Shown here: positions 1 through 10,932 of the stretch, piece after piece
Layout: every line of letters begins with the position of its first letter
Numbering within the stretch: the first letter of the stretch is position 1
Assembly (NCBI RefSeq): GCF_030272615.1
Contig: NC_081413.1
Location: forward strand, 602,766,709 to 602,830,708
Reading direction: 5' to 3'
Source: Cryptomeria japonica
Lineage: Eukaryota > Streptophyta > Pinopsida > Cupressales > Cupressaceae
Length of the DNA: 64,000 nt
Notes under the pieces: model-generated
Database searches by the model: none
What the model saw: only the letters and a program-made list of their open reading frames with translations
Told to the model about the DNA's origin: nothing
Translations under genes and position numbers: made by a program

Positions 1-490
1 TAAGGAGAGGTGATTTAGGAACTTGAAAGGTGGGAGAAGGATAAGCACCTTGGACTTCAAAGAGAGGCTTGTTATGCTCATTCAAGTTTATCATGTTAAC
101 CAATTTAGAAGTTTTGTTCTTGTTTAGAGATTTCGATAAAGCCACAAAGTCATCAAGAGCATCATCCAACAAAGCATGATCATATCTATTAAAAGGTTTA
201 TCTTTTGATTCAAAAGGAGACATCTCCTCATAGAGGGGATTATTGAAAACAACCATGTTACTAGATTTAGTGGAAGAGTTGATAGGAATGTACCCTTGAG
301 AGGAATCATTCAACTTATCTTTCTCATCACAACGAAATGGCATAGTAACAAGGTTTATGAGTTTTTGGTAAAATGAAGGTTTGGCATCTTTAGGGTTCAA
401 AAACTCATCTAAAGCTTCATCTAATTCATCTTGGCTATACTCATAATAATCATCATAAGCATGAACATTTTGCAAATAAAAGTCTGACAT
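1..490 (-). CDS. TE1 gag-like ORF, partial (runs off left edge)
   Basis: An uninterrupted minus-strand frame of 163 codons starts at the ATG at 490-488 and is still open at base 1, so it is the N-terminal part of a longer protein. It begins MSDFYLQNVHAYDDYYEYSQ and is acidic and rich in Asp, Glu, Lys and Asn; a DDALDDF segment lies near residue 110. I see no signal peptide, membrane segment or zinc knuckle in this part. It starts about 170 bases after the inferred LTR end at 664, which is where gag of an LTR retrotransposon sits. Gag identity is inferred from that position, not from a recognised domain. It has no stop in 163 codons, unlike nearly every other frame here, so TE1 may be younger than its neighbours. 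Confidence 0.5.
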   Translation of the reverse strand, partial: MSDFYLQNVHAYDDYYEYSQDELDEALDEFLNPKDAKPSFYQKLINLVTMPFRCDEKDKLNDSSQGYIPINSSTKSSNMVVFNNPLYEEMSPFESKDKPFNRYDHALLDDALDDFVALSKSLNKNKTSKLVNMINLNEHNKPLFEVQGAYPSPTFQVPKSPLL

Positions 491-643
491 TTTGAAATAA
501 AAGTTGCATGAAATTTAAACACACAATGCAAAGAAACACACTCTTTTCTTTTTTTTTATTCTTTTTAATGAAAATAAAATGAAAACACACTAAATCTAGA
601 TCTAGATCTAACAAATGCAATGCAAGAGGAAGCAATGATAGAT

Positions 644-661
644 TCACGTCAGGTTCACCAA
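644..661 (-). other. Possible primer-binding site of TE1
   Basis: Just inside the inferred LTR end, the minus strand reads TGGTGAACCTGACGTGAA. A PBS is expected here, within a few bases of the LTR end, and TGG is the usual start because it pairs with the tRNA CCA tail. I cannot assign the tRNA from memory. Confidence 0.35.
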
Positions 662-663
662 AA

Positions 664-2260
664 TGTGTGGGGGAAAAAGTGAGACTAGGTTAACCTGTCC
701 TTATCCTACCTCTTGTCACACATTACGGAATACGAAAGAGCCTAGAGGTATCGCACAATTGGCTACTTCTTTTTGGTGAAAGAGAGAGCCACGGGCTACC
801 TATTAGGGTTTCTATTCCTTTGTTGTAATTGAAAGGTAAGATTATGCAAGTCCAATTCCTAACCCTAAAATGCAAGTATGAACTAATAACAAGATTGCAG
901 AATTGAACTTAAACAATGGAAATGTTCGGGACGGGGGTGCGGGCGCCACTGTCCTGATTCTACACCTGAAACTGCACCTAAAACTGTTGTTTTGCACTCT
1001 GGAAAACTATCTGAAATGCTGTCTGTCAGGAGGACCAGGGCGCCCAGCCCCTCTATCCCAGGGACCAGGGCGCCCAGCACCCCTGTCCTGGCAGGACCAG
1101 GGCGCCCCATGCCCCTATCCTGGTCTTTTGCCCTGCAATTTGGTGTGGGGTGCTGTCTCGACCTGCTTTTCCCGGATCTGCAACTTGCGGCGTCGTCCGA
1201 GTCCCGAAACCTGCACTTATATCTGAAAAAGGTGTTTGGGCGGCTATATAGGGTTTTGCCTTAGTCAAACCCCCGCTTCGGTGATTTCCACCTCCACGAA
1301 TAGCCAAGTTGTATTGTAAAAGTAATGTGTGTGCAGACCTTGTGTGTGTGCAAGATCTAAAATGCAATTAAGCACACTAGAGCAACCTAGGAAGTAAACC
1401 CTAATTGCTTGTAGATGATAATGTAAATGCTCTAAATCAAGATGCAAAGTGATCTAAAGCATGAATGTAAGTGATATAATGAAGCTTATGTAAAGACATG
1501 AAAACAACATGAAATCATACCCAACCCCAAGGGAGGGGTACAAGCCAATCTTCAGTCGGTGATCCCTTATTGCTCTTCAATGCCTTCAAAGCCCTAAGTG
1601 AATGAATGGATTTGATGAATGCTTGGAGGATGAATGTTGAAAGTGATTGAAGTCTTCAAAGATCTGCCCTTTCACTGCATATGAGGTTCCTCAAAACAAA
1701 AATCGGATCCCTTCAAATGAAGAAAGAGAGCTCTTATGTATGGAACCCTAGGTCTTAATTCCGACTTTTGGCCGACCTAGAGATTGAATATCCCGCCAAT
1801 TTCTTGGGGTTAAGCTTTATTTTATGATTGGATCGCGCTCCTAAAATTTCGGGAAAAATGTCCGGGACCATGTGCACTCCGGGCGCCACGGTCCCGACAA
1901 CTTTTCTCCAAATTTTCAGGGCCGTCAGATATGATGATTTTAGAGAGAATCCCAAAGTTACAAGTGATTTTGAGATGTTTTGACCCCCGAAATCAAGCCC
2001 CCAAGCTCAGAATAGGGCCTAATTAGGGTTTTTGATTAGATGATGTATTGGAGGAATAAAATGAAAGGGGCACGCTTTAATGAAAGGGCCCGACTTTATG
2101 ATGTGGAAAATGATGAAATAGAACCTTTAGACCTAATTAATTTGATTAATTAAGTGCTAAAGGAGAAATGCAATGCAAAATGCAACTGCGCCAAGGCGGG
2201 TGCTAAACTAGGTGTGAAATTGTACTGCTTTAGCAAGTGCGTACAATTTATGACGTTACA
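664..2260 (-). repeat. TE1 5' LTR (inferred)
   Basis: On the plus strand the block begins TGTGTGGGGG at 664 and ends GACGTTACA at 2260. On the element's own strand it therefore starts TGTAACGTCA and ends in CACA, like a plant gypsy LTR of about 1.6 kb. It lies directly upstream of the gag-like ORF and the candidate PBS. The partner LTR is outside the window, so the boundaries rest on terminal TG/CA and position only. It contains a GC-rich tandem repeat at 1032-1123 and related GGGCGCC motifs near 930-957 and 1860-1900, in otherwise AT-rich DNA. Open frames across it (for example 883-1367) are by-products of the repeat. Confidence 0.5.
1032..1123. repeat. GC-rich tandem repeat in the TE1 LTR
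   Basis: There are three imperfect units of about 29-33 bases starting at 1032, 1061 and 1094. Each opens with GGACCAGGGCGCCC followed by a C-rich tail. Single related motifs lie near 940 and 1880. The self-complementary core GGCGCC could form hairpins and is CpG-rich. Confidence 0.8.
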
Positions 2261-2274
2261 TTTACAAACAATGT

Positions 2275-2838
2275 TTATCCCCTTGGAAGAAGATAAACCA
2301 AGTACAAGTGCAAGAATGCTTCCCATTCTGGATAAGAATTGGTAGGAAGTGGAATCCAAATGTAGGATGATGTTGTCTCTAAAATATTCCCATATGTTTC
2401 CAAGTCCTTAGATGGTGAAGATGCCACAAACCAATTGGGTACATGCCCAATCACAATAGAAAGTGGCAAACAAGGAACCAATGGAACCTAATTGTCAACA
2501 AGCTTCAAAGACAAAGATGAAGTGACAATTGTTGTGTCATAACTATCATCAAATAGGAGAGATAAACCCTCAAATGTGTCCTCCAAATCTGAAATGTGAG
2601 ACTCCACAAACAATGAGCCGATATCTATCAAATAGAAATCTCAATCAAGAAGACAAATAGACACCTCTTGTAATGACTCGTCAAAATCACCAACAAAAGA
2701 TGCATGTGTGATCTCAACTTGAGAAGTAGGAGCTATACGAGGAGATTTTGGATCATCATAATGCTCAAGTGTTACTTCATATTCAAACTCCTCTAAGGCA
2801 CCATCATCAAAGGTAATATTGTCGGCATCCAAAAGCAA
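2275..2838 (-). pseudogene. Decayed retroelement-like coding fragment
   Basis: One minus-strand frame is readable from 2838 to 2275 with two in-frame stops (near 2640 and 2490). It starts MLLDADNITFDDGALEEFEY, then continues through an acidic stretch to a Trp- and Pro-containing segment (WIPLPTNSYPEWEAF). I recognise no domain. It sits between the TE1 LTR and the TE2 LTR, so it is probably what is left of an older element's coding region. Long reading with few stops suggests it was once coding, but a chance AT-rich frame cannot be excluded. Confidence 0.35.
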
Positions 2839-2930
2839 AAGAAGGCAATCTATAATGCAAGATCATCTAGGAATGGAGGAACATGTAGATCTCTAAAAAA
2901 CTCCAAAATAATGGTCCAAACTGTGCATGG

Positions 2931-4058
2931 TGTTGGAATCGATTAACGCTAAGAGGAGGGGTGAATCAGTGTTCTACAATTTGTAATTTTATTTATCTGA
3001 TTCTTAAACCACTGGATGCAAAAGAATGAAAGTAAAATGTACAAACTCAACACACACAAGCACAAAAACATAACACCGGAATTTTTACGTGGAAACCCGA
3101 AAAGGGAAAAATCACCGTGGGATTCAGACCCACAATATCATAATATTAATATCAAGAGTATAATAATATTACAAGAGGAATGTACATGCATTCAGGCACA
3201 CTACCTAGAGCTCACTGCTCAATTACAATAGAGGGATACAACCCCATAGGACTCACTATCCTACAAATGACTCCAAAAGGTAACTGATTGTCTGAACTGA
3301 TGAATAGCATCTACAAATGCCAAAATACAGTTCTGATTAACAACAAAAAGTCTTCTTCCACTATTCTATCTCACTATTATGTTCTATTCTACTCTGTCAT
3401 ATATCGGAGCATCAATCGAAGAATAGCGCACATGAAATTGTGCACCAATGCTCATACAATATTTTCTCAATCACATCGATCACCAAAATGCTCAAATAGA
3501 TCAGTCTAATATATCTGCATCACTTGATTAGGGCACCAACATGTCAGCTTCAAACAAATGAAATGTGGAACAAGAATTTGACTCAATCTGATTACCAATA
3601 CACATGCAAACCAAAACAAATTGATTATACACTTCACATAAGTCGGCACAACAACCTTGAACATGGCACCAATCAACAAAATCATCTTGAAGATTCTGCA
3701 TAACACACTACACCAAAATAGCCTTGTTCTTCCTAAAATATCGAATATCGGATCATCAAACTTGCACTAGAATCAACATCTAAAGCTAGGATTGTGGACT
3801 AAGAAATTACAATCATTGAATCAACTATATTTTCTACCGCAAACAAAAATGTGCACCCAAAATTGAGTTCTACTCAATGTACTCATACTCTGTCGAACAT
3901 TGTGTTCCACCTTCCAGACAAGGAAAATAGGCTTAGGACTTTCCGTAGAATGGATTTGCATATACCAGATAACACATCTGATCTGAGTTGTCATCAATGA
4001 TAACCCCTAAACAATTCTCAAGCACTAATCTCTCCTAGAACAGTGTCTCTTGCCAACA
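2931..4058 (-). repeat. TE2 3' LTR
   Basis: It runs from TGTTGGAATC to TTGCCAACA and is homologous to the LTRs of TE8 and TE10. The block ACGTGG...CCGTGGG (3087-3121) and the block around CATGCATTCAGGCACAC (3180-3225) are shared with them and with the TE4 LTR. A G-rich loop flanked by degenerate inverted arms lies at about 2945-2978. Open frames inside are not genes. Confidence 0.8.
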
Positions 4059-4439
4059 ATCCACCCCTTTGGCATTGATGGCAACACTTAGTGAAAAATG
4101 ACTAAGTGTCAAACCAAAAATGTCAAACACTGTAAATTTAAAAGCTTTGATTCTAACAGGCTCCCCCTGAGAATATACATCATGTTTCACTCTTCTCTCT
4201 CCCCCTTTGACATCAATAGAAAAGGCAGGTATCTTCTCAAAATTGTATGTTCAAGGGTATACACGGCAACTTACAAAAATTTGAAAATGTCTGCAAAAAT
4301 TGTCCTTAATGACTGCAAGTGGTCATCCCATCCTTTCTTTAGGCTCTCCAAAATGTTTATTAGAGCACTAAAAAGATAGGCATGCATTTCTGCTCCTCTA
4401 AGATCAGAAGGAACACTCTTATTCAGAGCATTCAATGCA
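4059..4439 (-). other. TE2 3' untranslated region with two purine tracts
   Basis: No gene seen. Reading on the minus strand, the LTR-adjacent tract is CCAAAGGGGTGG (4062-4073), preceded by GTTGCCATCAATG. A second, better-preserved tract TGTCAAAGGGGGAGAGA lies at about 4197-4213. The same pair is found in the other copia-type elements of this window. Confidence 0.65.
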
Positions 4440-7337
4440 TTCTACTAACTGCTCAGTAGTGTATCCAACCAGGGAGTGATCAAATTTCTCAACTCTCCCA
4501 CTCTACTAATTACCCTATCCTTTTCTTGATTCAAGCTCTTTATTTTATCAAGTAAAGACATTACCTGAGCCTCGTAATTGCTTGCAAAAATGGCTTGGGG
4601 TGAATAGGACTTAGATATCCCTGCCAATTGTCCTTCACATTCCTTGATATTCTTATCTAGCTCTATAGTGAATTTTTGTAATAGAAGACATGACTTGTAG
4701 ATTTTTCCACCTTCAATTAATGCCTCCTAAATGCCCTTCACACCGATTATCAGACTGACCCTGTCACCTTCAACCATTCTCAAAATTGTCCTTAACGTCA
4801 TAGCATTAAATTGGTTCAAAAATTTTATATATGTCGCTTTCTCAAGAGATTCAAAATGAGAATCTACTACCTTAAGCATACTTCTTAGTTTATCGGAGGG
4901 TGAATCGGGTGTGTCTTGCTTGAATATCTGCAAAATTTTCTCAAGAACACTTGTGCCCAAAGTGAATTGAGATTGATGGGGCCTTGAATAAGATCACTCT
5001 CATTTATTATTTGCTTTCCCTTGTCAGATTCTGCAGTGTCTCCTACCATCTGAACCTATTCAATATTTCATTCATCTTTCTCCTTCTCTTTCATCTCTGC
5101 ATCCTCTACCTTCTCATCACCAACCTCCTCAGTAATCTTCTCTAAATCAACATTCATCATCGGAGGATCCTGAATTGCTACACCGGAGTCTGCAATATGT
5201 TGATTGTTATCAATATCATCTACAGCAAAAAGTTCAGTTGTTTGTTCAATGGTTTTAGAATTTTTGGCTCATCACATTTGGGTGGCATCCCAAAGACTTC
5301 AGGAATAGACTTATGACCACTTCCATGAGATCTATCAGGAACTACATCATATTCATATTTCTTTATCGTTTCCCTCAAAATTTATTTTGTCTCCTTATGA
5401 ACCTCTGCATGCTTACCAATCATTATTTTATTTACACGGGTTTTCCTTCTAAATCTTTCTTTATTTTCCTTAAGAATCATATCAACTTATGTCTTAGAAA
5501 TCACCGGACAAAGTTGCACTAATTCATATTCCCTAATTCTCTCATCTTCTATTCTTATTGTTTCTTTTCTCATATCCAAAATATCATACAGACTCTTAGG
5601 GATTTCAAAAGCAATCTCAATAAGCGTTTTGCTATACTTATTCAAATATACAATAGTAGCTTCTTCTAGAGATCTTTTCCCTTTTTCATCCAAACAGTCA
5701 TAAAATTGGGAAAGAAATTTAAGGTTACCTTGTTTTGTTATTGCTTCCTTGACTTGATTGAGAGTTATACTAGATGGATCAGTATCAACTCTTGGCTTCT
5801 TGTTGGTCTAACTTCCACCGAAGGATTGCCACTTCACAACCCTAGCAGCAGTAGCACTCTTCTTCACTTCCCTCACTACTTCATTAGATTCAGTTTCCTC
5901 TTCTGCAGTGGTTGTTGTATAAACTCTTCCAAGTTTCCCTTTCTTCCTCTTCTCATCCCTAACAGATGGTTTTGATTGAGGCTTAGGTGGAGGGATAGGA
6001 TTTTGAGCATCGAAGGAAGGTGTTGGCTTCCTTATCTGCCTTGTCTTCGAGGAAGAAGATTCCAGCTTGGTCTTCTTTGGTTTCACCATATCCTCTTCCT
6101 TCAGGATATTCTCCTCTCGGGCTCTTCGAAGTGCCTCCTTTTTAATTCCCATGTCTTCTACTAGTTATTCCACTTCCTTCCTTACTCTCCTCGGCATTCT
6201 AGTTTTAGTGAACTAAGAATGCAGGATCAAAATTTTTTCCTTATATGTACCAAACCTTTCCTCATTTGTGTCGACCAGCTTGCTCAAGATGTGTTGAGAA
6301 TATTCATCATGAATATCACCACTAACCTCATACCCCATGGGCATGATCCATAATGTCCTGGTTTGACAACCTCCATCAAGAATTGATTAGTGTGCACCAT
6401 GAAGCATATGGTGTCTTCATACTTCTCAACAATTTCTTTAGGGGTCCTTTCTCTGCTTTGCATCATACCTTGAAAATTTTTAAAGTAACCCCATAGAGAA
6501 GCTCTTTGAGCTTGTGTATCACTCAATCCACTTAGAGTTTCCTTAATTTGCATAGCCACTGGCCTATCATAGGCCCATTGAACTTTTCCTACACCAGGGA
6601 CCTCATTCATGAAATAGAAATACAAACAAATAATCAGGGTATTGAACTTGAATATATTTTTTTTATCCTACTTAATCTTCTTTGGATTATTCAAGATCTC
6701 ACAACGGAGTACCTCACACAAATCATACAGCTTATCTTCCTTAAGAATTTAAAAAGTAGCATAAATTACCATGGATACAAATCTAACATCATGTTCAATA
6801 ATGTCACTGATTGTCATCGATCTTCCATCATGTTCAAAACTAGTTGCCTCCATCATGGTCGTGTTCTTCACATTCCTTAGGGCAGGAACTACACCAGTTG
6901 CATTCAAGCATTTAATAGCTTTGATTGCTTGCTTTGTAATCTTATGCGACCTGTCAAGCCATGTAAACACGCCATGAATTCTTCTCATAATGAATCTAAT
7001 CCATTCTAGTTCGTCCAAGATCAAAATTTTCACGAATTGGATGAAACCCTCATCCTGGCGTGATTTAAATTCGGGTTTAACATTACCCATGCCATCTACC
7101 ATGTCCTTTGTGTAAGGCTTCACCATTTCAGCATTCCCAAGTTCTTCAAAATTGCAATGGATATATGCCCTAATGTCTTCAACATTTAAAACACTATATG
7201 GAACGGTCGAAAATGACCCTTACAGATCATCTTCCATAGATTTGTATGGGTGTTTCTTGAATTTAGGCCTTTCGCTATCAACTATGTCAACAACCAATGG
7301 AGTTGCCACACCAGATGATGCCCTTGTCAATTTTTAG
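4440..7337 (-). pseudogene. TE2 ORF2 (unknown protein of pol-less family), broken
   Basis: It can be read right to left from about 7336 (VATPLVVDI) to 4445 (TPWLDTLLSS). Order of recognisable blocks: ATPLV start; PYSVLNVEDIRAYIH (about 7200); HKITKQAIKAI and ISDIIEHDV; YFMNEVPGVGKVQWAYDRP (6610-6550); SLWGYFKNFQGMMQSRE; EKYEDTICFMV; a KPKKTK and proline-rich linker (6090-5950); EKGKRSLEEATIVYLNKYSK (5690-5630); and a C-terminal LEKILQIF ... SHFESLEKAT ... GDRVSL segment (4960-4730). It has a stop at 7220-7222, a frameshift near 6355 and further breaks around 5300-5000. All blocks align with TE8 and TE10. I recognise no known domain; function unknown. Confidence 0.7.
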
Positions 7338-7624
7338 GTTATGAACAGAGAAATTTATCGCACTCTAAAAAATACCCTTTTGTCTTCAACTGGATGCAAG
7401 AAATATTCATTGAATCTCTTAACACTCTAGGTTCACTTCACAATCTCTTCGCCAAGTGAACGCAATGTGAGAAATGAGAGTTAAATCATCTTTTTATCCA
7501 CTGCATACCTAACTTTTAGGTATAATAAATGCTCAACCCTAACTCTACCGAATGCTCTATATCTCATGAATATTCTTTCAAAGTCACAAATTGGCATGAA
7601 GTCTTCCAGAGATCCTTCAGAATC

Positions 7625-8175
7625 TGAACTTGATTGATCACAAACTAGATGAAAAGCGAGGTGTTTAGCTTGATTCGAAGCGATGAAGCTGAATGAAGTC
7701 TGATTAAAGTGATACCGATCTCGAACTTGATTGAACTTAGGAATGATAGAAAACAAAAGATATCAAACTTGAACTTGATTGATCAAGAAGCAGATCTTAC
7801 TGATCTAGAACTTGATTGATCTAGACACAATGAGTGATGATAAAAAAATCAATCTTGAACTTGATTGATCAAGACACGATGAGAAAAGATAAACTGTCCA
7901 GCTTGATCCAAAGCAACGAATACTAAACACCTTCTTAGATTGAATGTGATCGAAGATACTCTTTAAACCCTTGATTGAGTTTAAATGAATAATCAGCTTG
8001 ATGAAAAGAGATGAAACTAGTTACCGTTAAGAGATTGATTCAGACGAAGACAAATATCAGCTTGATATGAAGCAATGAAACTGATATGCCCCTAGTGATT
8101 GATTTGATTCAGATGATCAAGAAATCTCAACTTGATATAAAGCGATGAAGTTGAGATGCCCCTAGCGATGAGGTC
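7625..8175. repeat. Degenerate tandem repeat with CTTGATTGATCAAG palindromes
   Basis: The phrase AACTTGATTGATC recurs at about 7627, 7772, 7809 and 7858, often as the palindrome CTTGATTGATCAAG. Further right the phrase CAGCTTGAT...AAGCGATGAA is repeated, and ATGCCCCTAGTGATTG / ATGCCCCTAGCGATG occurs near 8087 and 8155. Unit length drifts between roughly 40 and 80 bases. No frame is conserved. Confidence 0.65.
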
Positions 8176-10932
8176 TTATTTGATTGATTTTCTTTAGTTG
8201 AAAAAGATTTTTGCTCGACTTTCGGTGAAGAGTTGAAAATTTTCCTCGACATTTGAAGATGTGAGGTCATAAGGTCACGAGTATGCCCCCTTAGGAGTGA
8301 AATTGAAAGATAGCGAGGGTACATGATGATAGGCAATTTTGAGCGATGATAATGATTTGAGCACAAATTGATTCAAAGGAATTTTTGAAAATTTTGCATT
8401 GATTTATAAGAAATTGAGCGCAAATTGAAGAAGAGAATGAGCAGTTAATGAAAGTGCTAAGTGGTCAACGTAGTGAAATTTTGATGAGAGAATTGACATT
8501 AGATTTCGATTTCGATCCTAAAAATGAACTCAGGACAGTCAATTTACGAGCTCTTGATTTGATTTCATCGTACTTGTGTTGATTGATTATGAGATGTTCT
8601 ATATGCTTTATTCTATATGTATGCATATCTTTTCAGTAGGGATGAATGAATGCAAATGGAATATTGGTGTTTATTTTTGTTTCTTTTTATGCAAATAAAT
8701 GAGGAGAATGAGTAACTAGTAATGCAAATGTTTATTTTTCTTCATGCAATAATATGAATGCAAATAAGTATAAATGAAATGTATGGATCTATATAAGATG
8801 CTCATGTATGCAACTAACATCTCAATACACAAGTACTCGATCGGAGAAATGATGATGAAAAACAGACCACTTAGTTGAGAAATGATGAAGCTTCCAACTT
8901 TCATTTAGAAGATAAAGAGAGCATTGTTATTATACCGAAATCACTCTAAATTGATAAAATACAAAATGAAATGCAAAATGAGATGCAAAATGCAACCTAA
9001 ACCTAGTCACTAGATTTGAAAAGCTTAATTTTCATCATTGAGCGTTTTACAAACATAGCAGGCAGATTAGAGTTCATTTCTTTTCATGTGCAATATTAAT
9101 TATCTTGTCTGCAATGACCCTTTTTTCGTTCATATCCTTGGACAAATTTTGTAGGGACCTGGATTCAATGATAAATAAATTCCCTCAAAACAAACAAAGA
9201 AATTATGGGAACCTCCCTGTAGCATACAAATAAGCGGAGTTGAGGTATGTGTGGCGATTTCACCTTAATGTGAAGGCACTTATCACAGACACCCAGCTGA
9301 TTAGATATTTTTCAGATCATCGGAATCGTTCCTACAAGCAGAAAACAAAGAAGATATTATGCCCCCAATCCTTGCTCCTCTTAGTCAAGATAGACTTCCT
9401 CGAGTTACTCAGAGGGATAATAATTGAAAACCAGTATAAAAGACAACACACAAAGAAAATTTTCATTTATAGCTCAAACTGTTTAGTGATTGTTTTCCAA
9501 TATGTTGTTTTGCTTGTTAACTCAGTGATAAAACTCTTCAGTAGTCAGGAGACAGGTAACTGACTCGGAGTGGACGACCAATTTTCACTATTGACTTGGT
9601 TGACACTGCTTAGGACATGTAAGGTGCTCTTGTTGATTAACCTAAGACTATGACAATGATCGTTTTCAAGCCATGAGGGTTCCAACGAACCAAAATGTCA
9701 CGAAAGTGACCAAAAGATATGTACAAGCAAAAGAAAAGATGCATGAAAGCAAGAATGCCAATGTTGAGTTGATAGATGGAGCGCTTGAGTACAAGAGGCG
9801 CCTATTTGCCAGGTTTTCACCTACTTGGCAGAGATTCATTTTTATTTTTTTACCAAGGTGCTTGTTTGTCAGGTTTTCACCAAGGCATTTTCTCTTTTTT
9901 TCCCTTTTTTTTCTATTTTTTCTTTTTCTTTTTTTTTTTTTCTTTTCTTTAGGACTTTTTGTTTTTTTAATGATTTCTTCAGGACTTTTTCTGATTTTTA
10001 GGATTTTTTCAAGACTTTTTAGGATTTTTAGAATTTTTTTCAGGATTTTTTTAATTTTTATGATTTTGATGTTTGCTCCTAGTGTCTAGCAAGGGAAAAG
10101 GGATTTTGAGTACATGATTGGATAAACAAATGATGGTGGACGATTTCAAGGACTATCTCAAAATGTTAATCCAAGCACAGGGTCTAGATATAGCAATGTA
10201 AACCAAGGATTTTAGCGATGTAAAGCAAGGATATAGCGCAGGGATGCAAGGATATAGCATAATGAAGCCATATGGTCCAAAGGAGTGGCCATGTCAAGAG
10301 GTTTGTGGAAAACATGTTTTTGCATTTTGTCTATAGTGTTGATCAAGATCAAGGGATAGATTTGGATAGGAGGCAGATATGATAAGCAAGATCAAAAGGG
10401 AGTTATGAAGGATGTAAGCAAGTGATGGAGAGGAGCTAAAGGGTGTGGATCAAGTGTAATAGATATGACACATGAAGTCTGCAAAGATCCTTAGCCTTGT
10501 CAAGATCAAAGGTGGAAAAGGGATATGGATGTAGATAGAGAAGATGAGGGATAATGGAGGAAGAAGGATAATGGATGGATGTACATGGATGGAATTTGCC
10601 CCTAGTGTAAAGTGAAAAAGGATAGTGGATTATGCATGACGCCTGTTTGCCAATTTTTCATCATGGTACTTGCCCAAGGCGCCACAAGAAGTGGTTTTCA
10701 CACAAGGACAAATATATTTCTCTTTACTTTTTTTTCTGATTTTTCTTTTTTACTTTTTCATCATTTTTTTTTCTTTTGGAAGATAATGGAGGCATGATAG
10801 GGGATGGAAGAAGGATGCCAATGTCTCACTGCTTTGGATGGTACCCTTAGAATATGAGTTGCAATAGACCATGGCTATGAAGGTATGCTCAAAGATGTTG
10901 GCAGGATAATGAAATGAAACTAGGGCAAGGAT
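8176..10932. other. Non-coding, AT- and T-rich internal region of TE3
   Basis: I see no gene. Features are: a field of ATGCAAAT-like words (8640-9000); long T/TTTTTC runs on the plus strand (9838-10065 and 10715-10780) that create a spurious Phe-rich frame; a repeated GCGCCTRTTTGCCAGGTTTTC-like phrase at about 9791, 9858 and 10638; a short repeat CAAGGATATAGC (about 10205-10260); and TGCCCCTAGTGT-like words at about 10073 and 10597. These look like the decayed non-coding body of a large retroelement. Confidence 0.5.

Larger units (their letters stand above)
2931..7610 (-). mobile_element. TE2: pol-less LTR element, ORF2 family, 5'-truncated
   Basis: This minus-strand element is read right to left. 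Its 3' LTR is 2931-4058, followed by a purine tract and the ORF2 remnant (about 7336-4440). It keeps the ORF2 upstream spacer up to about 7610, where similarity to TE8 and TE10 stops; ORF1 and the 5' LTR are missing. The rightward neighbour is the repetitive end of TE3, so TE2 was either cut by TE3 or lost its 5' part. No reverse transcriptase or integrase is present. The possible TSD at the left end is CATGG (2926-2930), with no partner found. Confidence 0.75.

Noticed and set aside
883-1367. Overlapping frames on both strands with Gly/Ala/Pro-rich products.
   Set aside because: They are produced by the GC-rich tandem repeat in the TE1 LTR; three frames are open at once, which is typical of repeats.
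9673-10089. 138-codon plus-strand frame rich in Phe, Leu and Ile, resembling a membrane protein.
   Set aside because: It is the translation of T-rich low-complexity DNA (TTTTTCTTTTT runs). No start context, homolog or codon structure supports a gene.
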